Below, in pieces: positions 1 to 12,092 of a DNA stretch of 64,000 bases. Source of the stretch: Cichorium intybus. Lineage: Eukaryota > Streptophyta > Magnoliopsida > Asterales > Asteraceae. The stretch spans positions 83,910,382-83,974,381 of the forward strand of contig CM042016.1 in NCBI GenBank assembly GCA_023525715.1, in the 5' to 3' direction. The number at the start of each line of letters is the position of its first letter. The first letter of the stretch is position 1. The notes beneath the pieces were generated by a model. The model worked only from the letters and a program-made list of their open reading frames with translations, was not told the DNA's origin and made no database searches. The position numbers were made by a program, and so were the translations under genes.

Positions 1-2288
1 AATCCGATTACTTGGAAGCATTGGTGAGCCCGGTTGCTGCCAAACAAGAGAACCTTAGGGCGAGACACAGTCTATGTGAGAATTTGATTGATTTACACCT
101 GGTCTAAAAACCAGTGGGAGTAACTGAATCATCAAAAGAAAGCAACATGGACAGATATATACCTTCAGAACATTTGGTTGAGTGAGACGATACTCAGAGT
201 CAAGTAATTGATTCCGGGAGAAGCACTCTCAATAGAAGATGAAATCTGAAGGGATACTGCATCGCACATTGTGAGTCGTTAGTGGAGCGCGTGTGGATCA
301 CCGGCACACTAATAGGGACTCACAAAGAGTGTCCTAGTACAAAGGTACATGAGCCCGGGATTACCCCACGGGCATCTCGCAAGAAAGGATATTCAGATTC
401 TCAAAAATATGCCAAAGGATTGGATTTTGAGAAAGGACTGAAAGAGTTCCATTAAGATGTCAGAAAGGTTTGGATTCTCAAAATGTGTCAAAAGTCCTGG
501 ATTTTGTGAATAGTCCATAACCATGTCAAAGCCAGTGGGAGTGTCGTTGTTATCTACTATCTCCATATGTGGGTTACATATTGTTTCTGGGAAACGTCCT
601 TTTTCATTACAAAGTGTAATGACTTGGTGTTAAGAGACGGATCGCTATGAAAGACTAAATAGAGATACGGCATACTCAGGTGTTTGTAAATGTCTATGAG
701 ATAGATCGAAACTCTGCCAAGATGATCTTGTTGAGATTCAAGATGCATAGCCCCAGGAAAGGGTTTTCCTATCATTGCAAAGTGTGATGACTTGGCATGA
801 AAGAAATAAAGAAGGTGCAGCATACTCACATAATTCACATACATCTATTGGATAAATGAAATCGTCAGCATAGACCTAGCCATTGAAAGCATAATCTTGA
901 TAAGATTCAAGATGCATGAAAAGAGTCTCTGAAAGGAAATAGTTTTTCGAAAATCATGACACAAGGATTATAAATAATCTTTGGATTCCGAAAGGGTTTG
1001 CAATAAGATTAGATCGGGTTCCACAAGTTTCTTGGATCGATCAAGATGTCATGAACATATCCTGATGACTTGATGCTTAGGGCATAGTAAGTTGGATTAA
1101 GGACATTGTTTGGCTGGGAATACTGGATGGTTTGTTTTCATTGGGAAATGATTAGGGTGAAAGTAATAGTAATAATTTGAAAGATTTTTTCAAATTGGTA
1201 ATTATTAACGTCAGGACATGATGTTAAAGGACTTCATGGTTAAAGAATCTCGTTGGTATTCTGATAGAGCGTGTGTGGTTCACCGACACATCATAGCACC
1301 TCGAAATAGTCTTAGGGTGCAGTCAAGTAGACTAAAGATCCGAGAACCATAGGAAGTCACAGTATACATTACCAGAATGGAGTTAGGAGACAAAAAGACA
1401 GGATAACATATTGAGATGTCATCGGAAGAGCATCCGATTGGATCATCTGCAATAAAGTGTATCAGTGTAAGATACTTTGGATACATAGAAAGAGTGAAAG
1501 ATTCATAAAGACATAGCTATAAAATTAGAATTGAAAGTTTAAAAGAAATTTTGAAACCGATAATAGTTTATGACAAGATCTGACTTGGTGATTACCTCGT
1601 GGAGACTTGGTAATAAGCAGGAGTAGCTGCCAGTCAGATCTTTATGTTTCGCTTTCGCATTTTTTACTTCCCGAATAATTTAATTATTCAGAAAGGTCCA
1701 CAGTCGCTCATACTTTGGGAAGTGAGTATTGAATCAAGACTGTCATGAATTGGTTTGTAGACTGTCTAAGGAGTTAGCCATAGCAATAGGATTGCTACAA
1801 CATTCATGAGAACTTAGAAATAGAGATTTGAGTATTGGATAAACCCACGCTCAATAGATTGCTTCATGGATTATATCACAAGCAATGTTGAGACGATAAT
1901 ATCTTATGATCTTGAAGTGGAGAGATATGAGTTATAATTTACAAGGCAGTTGTTCATTGATAATACGAAAACGCATCAGTAGGCCTCTCGATGATTTTGA
2001 AGTTGACTAAAAGTGCTGGCCAGCCAGGACTGAATTGATGTGTTCAATTAGAAGTCTTATGTCATATACAAATCAGAAATCGCGAAACAGAGTACCGGAC
2101 ATAGATTGATCTCAATCCATGTCTCATGTCTGGAAATATCTAGTTGAACGGAGGATCATATGATCACTTATCTATGTACAGAACTGACTGGGGTCAGAGT
2201 TCGGCAGCAGTTTCTAGGAAGCTACAGCTTCTAATTAATTAGAGGTTAAATTGGTAATTATAGTCATAGACTTATCCAAGTGGAAGAC
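1..2288 (+). other. Degenerate internal 3' region of an LTR retrotransposon (copia-like)
   Basis: There is no long open frame. The stretch runs directly into a purine-rich tract (AAGTGGAAGAC) and then an LTR that begins TGTTGGATTAGG, which is the expected order for the 3' end of a copia-type element on the plus strand. Imperfect internal repeats are visible: two related blocks around 590-640 and 770-850 (fCATTrCAAAGTGTrATGACTTGG-like), and two related phrases near 275-300 and 1265-1290 (AGCG-GTGTGG-TCACCG-CACA). No RT or integrase motif could be read. The copia assignment rests on the LTR style and is tentative. Confidence 0.4.
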
Positions 2289-2440
2289 TGTTGGATTAGG
2301 TGTCTAAGTCATGACTAATAATTAGTATTTACCTAATTAATAGTAGCATAGTCCATTTGGGTTGCCCTCATAGTAGGAGGTTTAGTAGAAAGTTCAGTAG
2401 AGAGAAAAATTGATTTATTATGTGATTAATAAATCAATAG

Positions 2441-2530
<90 letters not shown>

Positions 2531-2850
2531 TTTGAATTATTAAGATAAAGGCTTATCTTAATTTGAATTCAAAAAGGTTTATCTGGTTATCTGCTGAAGG
2601 CTATAAATAAGGAGTCTCAGACCCCATTTTCTGTGCCACATATACCTATTCTCTCTGGAAGATTTCGACCTCCCTCCTGCTCCTTGGGTGTGATCTCATT
2701 TGAGGCAGGACACTTGTGCTGCTTGGCTTCCAAGAAAACCTAAAGGTTAGTTTTTCTGAATTATTCTTTAGTAATTTTCTTATAAGCCTTTTAGGAAATA
2801 TTATATGTTCAATTAGAAGAAAACATAGATCCAAATAGGTTGCATGTGAA
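2289..2850 (+). repeat. Copia-type LTR, start clear, end uncertain
   Basis: The LTR starts TGTTGGATTAGG immediately after a polypurine tract. It carries a (TA)n tract, a TATAAATAA box-like sequence near 2605, and the phrase GGACACTTGTGCTGCTTGG, which is typical of the transcribed part of copia LTRs; the copia LTRs at 30.4 and 35.9 kb have a similar phrase. The 3' end was not found, and similarity to LTR style fades near 2850, so the LTR is probably truncated. Confidence 0.5.
2445..2528. repeat. (TA)n microsatellite
   Basis: Pure TA dinucleotide run of about 84 bp inside the copia-type LTR. The exact length may be unreliable because TA runs assemble poorly. Confidence 0.95.
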
Positions 2851-3240
2851 CTTAGGATTTTGGTTCATAGCTTTGCAGGAAAACCTTTCACTTCCCTCTC
2901 TTCCATTATTGGATCCTTTTGGATGATTTTGAAATGGTGGTAGCAGATTCCTAGATGAATGATGAGGTAGTGGACACTAATTTCATGGTTTAGTAAAGGA
3001 AGAAAATGCATACCCTTAAGACAATGCTTAGGGTATGGGGTCATGAATCTAAAAGTGCTCGTGTGCATTTGAAATTGGAGTTGCAAAAGTCGTCGGCTAA
3101 TATTTATTGAATCCTAGATTGTGTGTGTTATCACTATATTTATACATATATTTTAGGTGATATCATGATACTTTATTCTATAAATTGATATAAATAAGGA
3201 CGAAGGGTACTTAATATACTTGAAATTTGCATTTTATAGG
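2851..3240. other. No gene or repeat recognised
   Basis: AT-rich DNA with short open frames on both strands and no recognisable motif. It may be residual retrotransposon sequence. Confidence 0.5.
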
Positions 3241-4313
3241 ACAATTGAACTATTGCACAAAAGCGAAAAAAATGAGCGGAAACTGGACTGGAAGCTGAGA
3301 CTTAAAGAAAATATTGCTAACTGTAGCACACAACACGCCGATAAAGATTTAGAAACGCGGTGCATTAATCATAGCGACATAATGACATGAGATCACGACG
3401 CTACAGGGGATTACGATTGTAAAAATACATGGATAACTATAATTCGCGATGTAATCTTTGGGTCATCGTGCGGCTCCCAAGGTGGCTTAAAACCTATATA
3501 AATAGATGAAACCCTTATTTTCAGTCATATTTTCGATAACCTTTTGGTTCCAAGCGACTAAACATACCTTTGAGGCGTTTTCAAGCTGGAGCAATGATTT
3601 GAAGCAAGATTCTTGAAATAACTAAAGTAAAATCATTTGAAGAGCATACGGTCGATTCTATCCATGATCTTTCTAATCGTTTATATGACTTTTATCTATT
3701 TTTACTTTCAGTTATGGGCTAAAAACCCTAGTTTTCACTTGGATGGGATGAACCCTAGTGTGGTTTGATTGATTTCATTACTTAGATTTTGGAAAGTTAT
3801 TCAGTTTTCTGTGTTAAGTTTAATCATCAAACCGTATGTGTTAAAGTTAGGAATTTTAATAATCTGTTGCTGAGTTTTGTGATTGTGATGACCATTCTAA
3901 TCATATAAACTTGAATTATAATTATTCTTAACTGTAGGGTATTTGTAACTAGTATAGCACCAATCCCTAGGGTTGGATTATTACAAATTAAACTTTAAGT
4001 TGTGTGACAATTACTTGAGAGGACCAATATTTTGTAACAAACAACTTCTTATGACCATTAAGACATTTAAAGATTAAATCTTGCATAATGCGAACCAAAT
4101 GACTAATTTTAAAGCTTGTTAATTATTGGACCAATATATTAACATCTTTAATGTTATCGGATTAGAAATTGGAACAAGAGATTTAACCACTTTAGAAATC
4201 GGTGAATAGCTTGACAAAAATACATTGCACTACATTGAATTCAGTTACGCACATTTAGGGGGAAATCGAACTCCAAGTGGAAGCATCTTCATTATCACTA
4301 CTTTAAATCTTAA

Positions 4314-5287
4314 GGCAAAATGACACTGTAGCCCTATAACGTTTCTGGAGTTGGTTTAAAAGGTCTCTAAGGTTTTTTTTCTTCTTTTGATGGGCATAAA
4401 GTCTATAATGACCTGTTCATTTGGTCCCTTTTAACTTAAGTTACCGGTTTGCAAAGTCATGTAATATAATATCCCTAATGTGGCTGCCACGTAAGAAGGG
4501 ACGTTGTTGATGTGGCTACCACATAAAAATATACAAAATGTTTTCTAATATCACATATTCACATGAATAGAATATATAATTTTCTCAAAAGGAAAAATAG
4601 GATATCACAAACGAATATCAAATAAAGATCTTTCTAAATAAAAAAGTGACTTACAACTGTAACAAATTGAAAATGGAGACTCAATCAGATAGCACGGATG
4701 ATATCACAAACATAAAAAAACATTCGCCAACAAATCCAGACATTACCTCGTCTCTTGATCTCCATCTCAAGGTCGTATCCTCTTTCAATGACAGCCCTTT
4801 CACCCCGCTTCTTAACCCTCTTCCCTCCCTTAACCCTAATACTAGACGACACATTTAACCACGAGCCCCTGCTCCTACGATCGAAACCCTTGTCTTCTTA
4901 ACCCTATGATCGAAAGCCTCAACCTCTTCACCCCCCCCCCCCCTTCCAAGTTTATCAAAGAGGGCCTCGTTTACAGAGATTGATTCGGCATCCATTTTGA
5001 GTAAGTCAAAGAGGAATGGTTTCCAGCAGCATTAAGAGAGATCGTTGGAGGGGATTCCATACTAGTGGTGTAGACGGCCTTAAGGACAATATCAAAGGAT
5101 AACGGCATAGATTAGAATGGAATATTTAGGTTTTTGGTGAAAGGGATGATATAATAAAAGAGTTCCCAGAAAGAAAACGATATCGCTTTATATGTGGCAT
5201 TTTTTTAATCAAAATGCAAGGGGTAACCGAGTTACCCCTTTACTTTTCCATAGTGGCCTTTTAAAACCGAAAAACTCGACTGTATGC

Positions 5288-5350
<63 letters not shown>

Positions 5351-5405
5351 CGGGAACATTTAAACCAACTTCGAAAACGTTATAGGGCTACATTGTCATT
5401 TTGCC
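4314..5405. mobile_element. Non-autonomous Mutator-like (MULE) element with 9-bp target duplication
   Basis: The ends are inverted copies: GGCAAAATGACACTGTAGCC at 4314 matches the reverse complement of the sequence ending at 5405, and homology continues for roughly 100 bp into each side through ATAACGTTT and a T-rich/A-rich stretch. The element is flanked by AAATCTTAA (4305-4313) and AAACCTTAA (5406-5414), a 9-bp target duplication with one mismatch, as expected for Mutator-type insertion. The interior has a poly-C run near 4930 and a long poly-A run (5294-5346). No transposase is encoded, so it would need an enzyme supplied elsewhere. It sits inside older retrotransposon-derived DNA. Confidence 0.85.
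5294..5346. repeat. Poly-A tract
   Basis: About 53 consecutive A residues inside the right inverted repeat of the 1.1-kb MULE. In the left arm the matching place is a short T-rich run, so this tract has expanded since the element formed. Confidence 0.9.
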
Positions 5406-5726
5406 AAACCTTAATTCCAGTTGTAGCGTTCTTAATACAATCCTAAGTTCCTTAGTTCAGTTAGAATTGTTAACTCGATTATAATTCATCAATTCCCCAT
5501 ATTTCTTTATTATTGTGTTATTAGTCTAATTGACAGCTAAGTTTGATATACTAAATCATACACGTTCCTCAAGTGTTCGGCAACCCAGTATTTCCATTGC
5601 TATTTTATTGAACGATTAGGTACACTTGCCTATTTGTGTAACAGTTCCTAGTACTAGTAATGGTGATTTCTATTATAAATTTAACTAAAATTTACACATC
5701 AATGGGAAGGTCTTTCCTCTACAGTC

Positions 5727-6060
5727 CATGATAGAACTTCTCTGTTAAAGGCTCTGGTCGATATAGACAAGTCAGATGCTTCGTATTTGGCTTAGAAAGC
5801 AAAGGTGAAGTGGGCGATAGAAGGTGACGAAAATACTAAGTATTTTCATGGTTTGTTGAATAAAAAACATAGCCAACTCGTGATTCATGACGTAGCAAAT
5901 GCACTACTGGAGCTTTTTAGATGGAGTAATTTTCGAGGGGTTGTAACCCATCTTTCATCACCCTTATTCCTAAAGTGCATGATATGAAGTTTGTTACCAA
6001 TTTTTTTTCTGATTAGCTTAATCGGCTCCTAGGAGATGTTTCTACTATCAAACTGAAAAA
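5727..6060 (+). pseudogene. LINE (non-LTR retrotransposon) reverse transcriptase fragment
   Basis: Conceptual translation gives KAKVKWAIEGDENTKYFHG followed by LLNKKHSQL, a signature of plant L1-type LINE polyproteins just upstream of the RT fingers. After a frame change it reads FITLIPKVHDMKFV and then ISLIGS, matching the family's FIxLIPK...RPISLIGS block. A stop (TAG) replaces an expected Gln just before KAKVKW. Only ~330 bp of the ORF2 region survives, with no catalytic YxDD motif, so it is a dead fragment. Confidence 0.75.
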
Positions 6061-6359
6061 AGCTATGTAAATGCACTTAATATTATTTCAAGTTCAACAT
6101 GGAAAAACATGAGACATGTATTTGAAGCAAAAAATAGGCTCAAAATGGCTACCACCACAAAATTTCGTTAAACACAGTTTTTCGAATTTCCAACTACCAA
6201 ACCCTAATTCCAAACTCCCAAAGTTAAAATGATAAATGATGCTACTTATTATTTCTCTATTTACTGCTTCAAACAAATATTAGAAAACTTTATTGTTACT
6301 TTTTTTAAGAAATTGGACAACTGTCATTCTTCATCTTCATAAATAGCAGACAGCAATTA

Positions 6360-9300
6360 TCATTGCATCTGCAGTTGCAATGGAGACTGTGGAAGTAAAT
6401 AGTTAAAAAGAGCTTCGTTTAGCTTCACTGGAAGTGGTGGCATCTGCCTTAGTTTCTCGGGCGTGTCACTTAAACTGCAATAATCAAATATTAATTTTTT
6501 TTTTTATCTTTTTCAGATAAATGAAATTAAAATTATATCAAATTTTAATTCGAATACGTGAAAAGAGTTACTTACTTGTTCAAGATGTGCTGAATGTTTT
6601 TTTGAACTTGGTAAAGGAGACTGATGTTGTCATGTACCTGTTGCAAGCGCGAAAAGCAGAGAGTAATTTATTAATTATTAATAATAAAATGTTGAATGGA
6701 ATATGGATTTTAAATGATGTATGTCTAAAGTTTGTGGTAGATATGTGTAAATGACCATCTTACCCTTGTATGTTTGTATACCTTTGATCAAGACAGTCTA
6801 AATGAACTGTCTGAATCAAGTCTAAACTTTTTACTAGTCGAGTAAATAAAGACTTTTCTTTTTTATTTAATGCAGAAAGAAGACTTAGTAAATAATACAA
6901 GGAAAAATAAAGTTTTAAAATATTAATTTATTTACCTGATGAGTTTCAAGATTTAAAGAAATCTGGTCAAGAGCTTTTGCGGTTTCCTTAAGAAGCTGTC
7001 CAGCTGGACTGGAAAGCACTGTAGGAAGAATAACCAGTTATTAAAAATTTTGAGAATATTTTTTTGGGAATTAAAATCAATACATAAACTAGTAACAACC
7101 TAGTAAAAGATTTGATAAATCAATTAGAAATAGAAAAACAAAAAAAAGCTATTGTTTAAGCATAATGGCTAATAGAACATAAAATATAAGGTATATGTCA
7201 ATTGAGTTATGAGTGCATGCAAGTTCATTAGTTATATAAAAAAAGCATATTATCAAATGTATAAAATTTCAGGGAAAATTTAGGAAGTTTTGCCATATTT
7301 ACAGAAATGGTCCCCTGCTTAATAGAGAACTTATAGAAATGGTCCCTGTGCTTCATAAAATTACAGAAGTGGTTCCTTCCTAATAGCGAGTTTACAGAAA
7401 TGGTCCCTGTGTTTCACAAAGTTACAGAAATGTCCCTGCCTAATAGTGATTTTACAGAAATTGTCCTCTGTTTCATAAACTTACAGAAATGGTCCCTGCG
7501 TTTTGCAAAATTACAAAAAATCTTGCCTAATTGCTAAATTAGAGAAATGGTCCATGTGTTTCACAAAATTTCAGTAATGGTATAGAGAGTTTACAGAAAT
7601 GGTCCCTGCTTAATAGAAAACTTACATAAATGGTCCCTGCTTAATAGAAAACTTATAGAAATGGTCCCTGTGCTTCATAAAATTACAGAAATGGTCCCTG
7701 CCTAATAGCAAATTAAAGAAATGGTTCATGTGTTTCACAAAATTTCAGTAATGGTCCCTGCCTAATAGTGAAATTACAGAAATGGACCATGCGTTTCACA
7801 AAATTACAGAGATTGTACCTGCCGAACAACGAATTTACATACATGGTCCCCGTGTTACACAGAAATTACAGAAATGGACCTTGTGAAAGAGACCATTAGA
7901 AAAACGGTGTCAAAAATATAATATTAAAAACCCGTCCCACTAGTTCTTTCTATGTTTAAAACAATTTTTTGAAACTTTAACAATTTTTTTTAAGTTTTAA
8001 TTATCTTTAAATGGTTTCAATTTATATATTTGTGCGTCTATTTTCGAAATCATACACGGACTTCCAATAACTTAATGATCATGTTAGAAAATGCTAAAAA
8101 TAGTAGTAAATGCAAAGTACAATGCTATAAATGGAACAAGAAATGTAAATTATGTTGATTTCCCAATTAAAGAAGTACATCACTATAAACAATAAAAAAA
8201 TGGAAAGTACATTGCTGTTTTACACAACTTGCCTTCAATAAAAAATGGAGTGAAAGAAAAAACTAACCACTATAAATTATATCATTTTGTTGTCCATTTC
8301 CCACCACTTCTGGAACATATGAAGAAGATCCACTTTGAGTTGATAAATGAGATGTACTTGGCAAATGCTCGTTCATTATTTCCTGGATTAAAAAAAATTA
8401 ACATTTTTATAAATTTCCATAAACTCCCAAAATAATAGTATGTGTAAAAAATATGTAAATATGTTGCCATTTTAAGTTACATATTGTTATTATCGGTCAA
8501 AAGACGCAAGTAAGTTGCTATTATTAGTAAATAAATGTATTTGTATAATTAACTTGAAGTACATAGCCTATATTGGTAAAAACATACAGAAGTAAAAACA
8601 AATACATAAAAGCATGCTTATTTATTTGATTAAAAATTAAAAAAACAAGAAGCTTACCTTTCTATCTTTACTTTTTCTTGTCAAGATGTAATCTTCTTTA
8701 CTTCTTTTTCCAATATTCCGTTTCTGGTAATACAGAATTAAATCATAAGAATAAAGTACAAATAGATTTTTAGAGATGTTATTCTAAATTAAAAAAAATA
8801 AATAAATAACATTACATTTAACCAACTAACTCTATTTATAGACTAAAATATGGAATAAGGTTTATCCTTTTGAACTAAAAGATAAAGTATCCATAAAATT
8901 AGCTTAACTAATTTCTAGTTTGTTGCTTATTTATTTGATTAAATATTAAAAAACAAACAACTAGAACGGATAGAATCAAATGTGTAAAATCTCACTGGCT
9001 GCCTACGTGGCATATTGTTTTGTGTCAATAAATATATGTTAATAAATCACAATTAATCAAAGATAAAATTTTACAATGAAAAAGTAGGATATGAGTGTAT
9101 ATTTACGAAAAATAAAAAAAAAAATAAAAAAAAAGTTATTAAACTTACAAACATCCATCTGCATCTCAAAGCCACTTCCCTCACAGTCTTGTTTTGCAAT
9201 TGTACAGCGATCTTTGCATACCGAATGATATTTGGTTCGGATGCATACCTGAATTTTTATATAAAAATTAAAAATTAAACATATGGTGTGAATTTTTATT

Positions 9301-9759
9301 AACGACTTGTTTCAGATATTATCTAAAGCATAATATGTATGTGAGCAATTTTTTAAAAATGTGGTGAATTGTATTGAAAAGGACAATGAAGGCAGCGAGT
9401 GTTCATTACAGAATTTCCCTGATAATGCTTTTTTTTTTATTTAATCATATGATCATTTCCTGTTTGTTTGTTAAACCCTAAATACTCACAAGCCACAAGA
9501 TTCAATTTTCGTCAAAATTCCCCCCTTGATGAATAAGTTTAATCAAACCCTAAATGCTCACAACATTAAACTGACAAAAATTGCATAAAAAAACTTACTG
9601 GGCAAGGCCATCTTCCAAAATCGACTGTTCATCTGGAGTCCAATCAACAGAGACACTAGGATTCTGCTGCAACACCGGCTCCGGCACCGAACTGCCGCTG
9701 TGGTGACTCGGGTGAGCCGCATCGTGATTATTTGTCCCGTTTCCAGATGGATTCGCCAT
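6360..9759 (-). CDS. SANT/Myb-like, DUF3755-type nuclear protein, seven exons
   Basis: Minus-strand gene; CDS exons 9759-9599, 9248-9149, 8723-8658, 8382-8268, 7018-6936, 6637-6576 and 6474-6360 have consensus GT/AG borders, and phases agree throughout (702 nt, 233 aa). Residues 1-38 are a low-complexity leader. Residues ~39-87 form a SANT/Myb-like region starting DWTPDEQSILEDGLAQ and ending VALRCRWMF. A basic stretch (KRNIGKRSKED...RKSKDRK, 88-109) may be a nuclear localisation signal. Residues ~148-215 match the DUF3755 pattern: GQLLKETAKALDQIS, VHDNISLLYQVQKNI, then RQMPPLPVKLNEAL. From memory the closest known relatives are the uncharacterised Arabidopsis At3g07565-like proteins, which are probably chromatin or transcription associated. 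The start ATG is the first in frame, with no competing upstream ATG seen in this exon. The exact role is unknown. Confidence 0.88.
7290..7890. repeat. Degenerate minisatellite in the longest intron of the DUF3755-type gene
   Basis: About a dozen diverged copies of a ~45-bp phrase built on TTACAGAAATGGTCCCTGC followed by YTAATAG and an A-rich part. Alternate copies carry GTGTTTCACAAA instead of CTTAATAG. The array lies between exons 4 and 5 and does not disturb their splice sites. It resembles the reverse complement of the GGGACCA...TTTCTGTAA ends seen in plant MITEs, so it may have grown from such an element. Confidence 0.75.
8085..8225. repeat. Copy of a dispersed 'AAAGTACATTGCT' repeat family, in intron
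   Basis: Contains GCAAAGTACAATGCTATAAA and GGAAAGTACATTGCTGTTTT. Related phrases recur at 13.6, 14.8-14.95, 58.2, 61.0-61.3 and 62.45-62.63 kb. Its ends are not resolved here. Confidence 0.55.
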
Positions 9760-11730
9760 TAAAAAAGAATATACATGTACTCACTCAACACGAGTCCCGC
9801 CAATTCTTGACCTTTCCCACCACAACTCGAACCCCCTGATCGATAAACTTAAATTCCCGCGAATTTAACTATCACCTGGGTTGTTAGGGTATAACAGAGG
9901 TTTTAGATATGTTTGTATGTATGAATTTAGAAAGAAGAGATAGATGGAAGGTGGAAGAATAGTAGCAATTCGATCATACTGTGGTGTTTTTAGAGGATTA
10001 GGGGTTGTATATATTTGGGTTTTCGGCGATGGTGGATGAATTTGATATGGTGAAGGAAAGTGGTTTGCGGGTGTTGGGGAGAATTCAGTTTTTGCACCAT
10101 TATTGCTCGCAACTTTTGCTTTATAAATTGTGCAAAAAGTTGAACACTTTTATTCGTTCTTGCTTTTCTTGCCACCCCCTTGGAGGTAAAACCTCTTTTG
10201 CATAAATATCGCAAAATACAGGAAAACAGACAACAAGAATGTAAAAATACTAAATGTTAGTTACAAAATTATGTTTTTATATTAGGCTATTCACTAACAT
10301 GAATGAAATATTTTGTGTTAAAAAACAAGATTACAATACTTGTGACACTATAAAATATAACATTTAGAGTTTTTGTGTTAAAAAACAAGATTACAATATT
10401 TGTGACACTATAAAATATAACATTTAGAGATTTACCACATAAAGTGGATTTTGCCGACATGGTTTATAAATTGTCCTTCACTATAAGAAAAGCTTTAGCT
10501 TTCATTTGCTATTTATTTTACAAAACAATAAGTCTTTTCATTGAAATGGTTGTAAAACTAAGTTCGCATAGTCTGTTTTGCAAAATAGATAATTATTTTG
10601 TAATAATTCTTTCAAAAAGTTGTTTTGTTTTTTTACTTCTTCTATAACATCAGTAGTTATAGGTTTATACATTTATGATAATTTATTGAGCCGGATTAAT
10701 CAAAATATGTATATTGGAGTAGCTTTAATACAAAAGTTGTGACATTTTGAATTCTCATGCTTGACATTATGATTTCACACATTCAATACAATGATATAAA
10801 TGCAATATGTATATAGTGATATAAAAAACAGTGACGAATCTAGAAAAGAAAATCACATGGTTCCTAATCAAGTAAAAACATAAAAAATTGAAGAATTTGG
10901 CAATAAGATAGGTCAAACTCTTTTAAAATAGGTCCTAAAAAAAATTTTCTATATAAATTTGAAATAAATTTAAAAATTTAGGTGTCCTGGGTTGGTATAA
11001 ACTAACTCCGCCACTGTACCAAAAGCAACCACAGTTGCAACAATGAATTGTTCTTGACAACCATGATGCCTACCATAGATAGAATAATCTTATTATTACA
11101 TGTGTTTGATGTCAAAAAACTATTTCAGTGATCAAGTTGGTTAAAATATTAGAAGAAACCGTAATTTGTAGTTTGTATGCAAATAGTAAACTCAGTTAAT
11201 AGTGTAACTTCAACCACATGCACATCCGAGTTGTTAGAAAGTGTTTTAGACCGTTAGTGAAAATATAAAGGTGTAAAGGATAGGTCGAGTTGGTACATAA
11301 AGACATCGTCTAGCAAAAGATTTTGTATAATCTTATTTGATGACTTTATTTGTTCCTTTTTTCATATCTACTACGAAAATGAAGCTACACAAAAGAAAAC
11401 CTAATAGTGTTTTAAAAAAGCTTTCATTGTCCCAACAGTATAATAAATTGCATCAAAGCAGGACAAAGCCACAATATAAAGTTGACATGAAAACCTTGGA
11501 AATATTAGTTTTACCTAAAAACAAAAACAAAGAAAATGACTTGAGAATCTCGGTAGGGTCCATATATATTCCATTCCAATATTATCTGCTTTTAAAGTTC
11601 TGTACTAAAATTACTATGCAGCATCATTTTATTACCTTGCTATATGGTCTTGATATTCTTTCGTATGCGTTAGATAAAAATATGTTATATTGACATTCTA
11701 TTGTCTTCTTCATTACAAGGATAAAATGGG
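9760..11730. other. Intergenic: promoter side of the DUF3755-type gene, no second gene seen
   Basis: Holds the presumed promoter and 5' leader of the minus-strand gene. Overlapping short open frames at 9990-10214 on both strands show no family motif. The only distinct structure is a 60-bp tandem duplication (10311-10430). Nothing else was recognised up to 11730. Confidence 0.6.
10311..10430. repeat. 60-bp tandem duplication
   Basis: Two adjacent 60-bp units starting TTTTGTGTTAAAAAACAAGA are identical except for one internal substitution (ATACTTGTG versus ATATTTGTG) and a change at the end of the second unit. This is a recent local duplication. Confidence 0.95.
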
Positions 11731-12092
11731 ATACAATGTTAGTGAAATATAGTATGTGGTTTAAGGCCAGGCGGAACTGTTGTGGGTCGGCCACGGGTAG
11801 CCATGTTGGGCTGTCGGCAACGTAGGGGTAACGACACACCGTCAACCGATAGATGGACATGATAGGTCGAGAACGGGTTCTTGAACCCGTGAGTTTCCAT
11901 GATTTTCAATAAAAAAAATAATTAACAAAATTTACCGTACCATTTTTATAAATACTCTCTTCTACCACTTCAAAAATCACACATTACTTCTTCACTATTT
12001 CTCTCAATATTCACTCTTTTTATAACTTCTCAACAATAAATATTTTATCCCTTACATCTATAATCCAAATTTCGATTTAATTTTAAATTGAA

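Larger units (their letters stand above)
3241..5700 (+). other. Decayed Ty3-type LTR or leader DNA, split by a Mutator-type element
   Basis: Two flanks (3241-4313 and 5415-5700) read as one older repeat interrupted at 4314-5405. The left part has a plausible TATA box (CTATATAAATAG near 3496). The right part holds phrases such as GTTCCTCAAGTGTTCGGC and GGTACACTTGCC, which I associate with LTR or leader regions of Tat/Athila-like Ty3 elements. No coding motif is present. The family call is an impression. Confidence 0.35.

Noticed and set aside
9990..10214. Overlapping open frames on both strands upstream of the DUF3755-type gene
   Set aside because: Short, no motif, and located in the presumed promoter region; no splice or codon evidence.
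11337..11693. 118-codon plus-strand open frame
   Set aside because: No motif, AT-rich codon use like surrounding intergenic DNA, and no supporting splice or homology signal.
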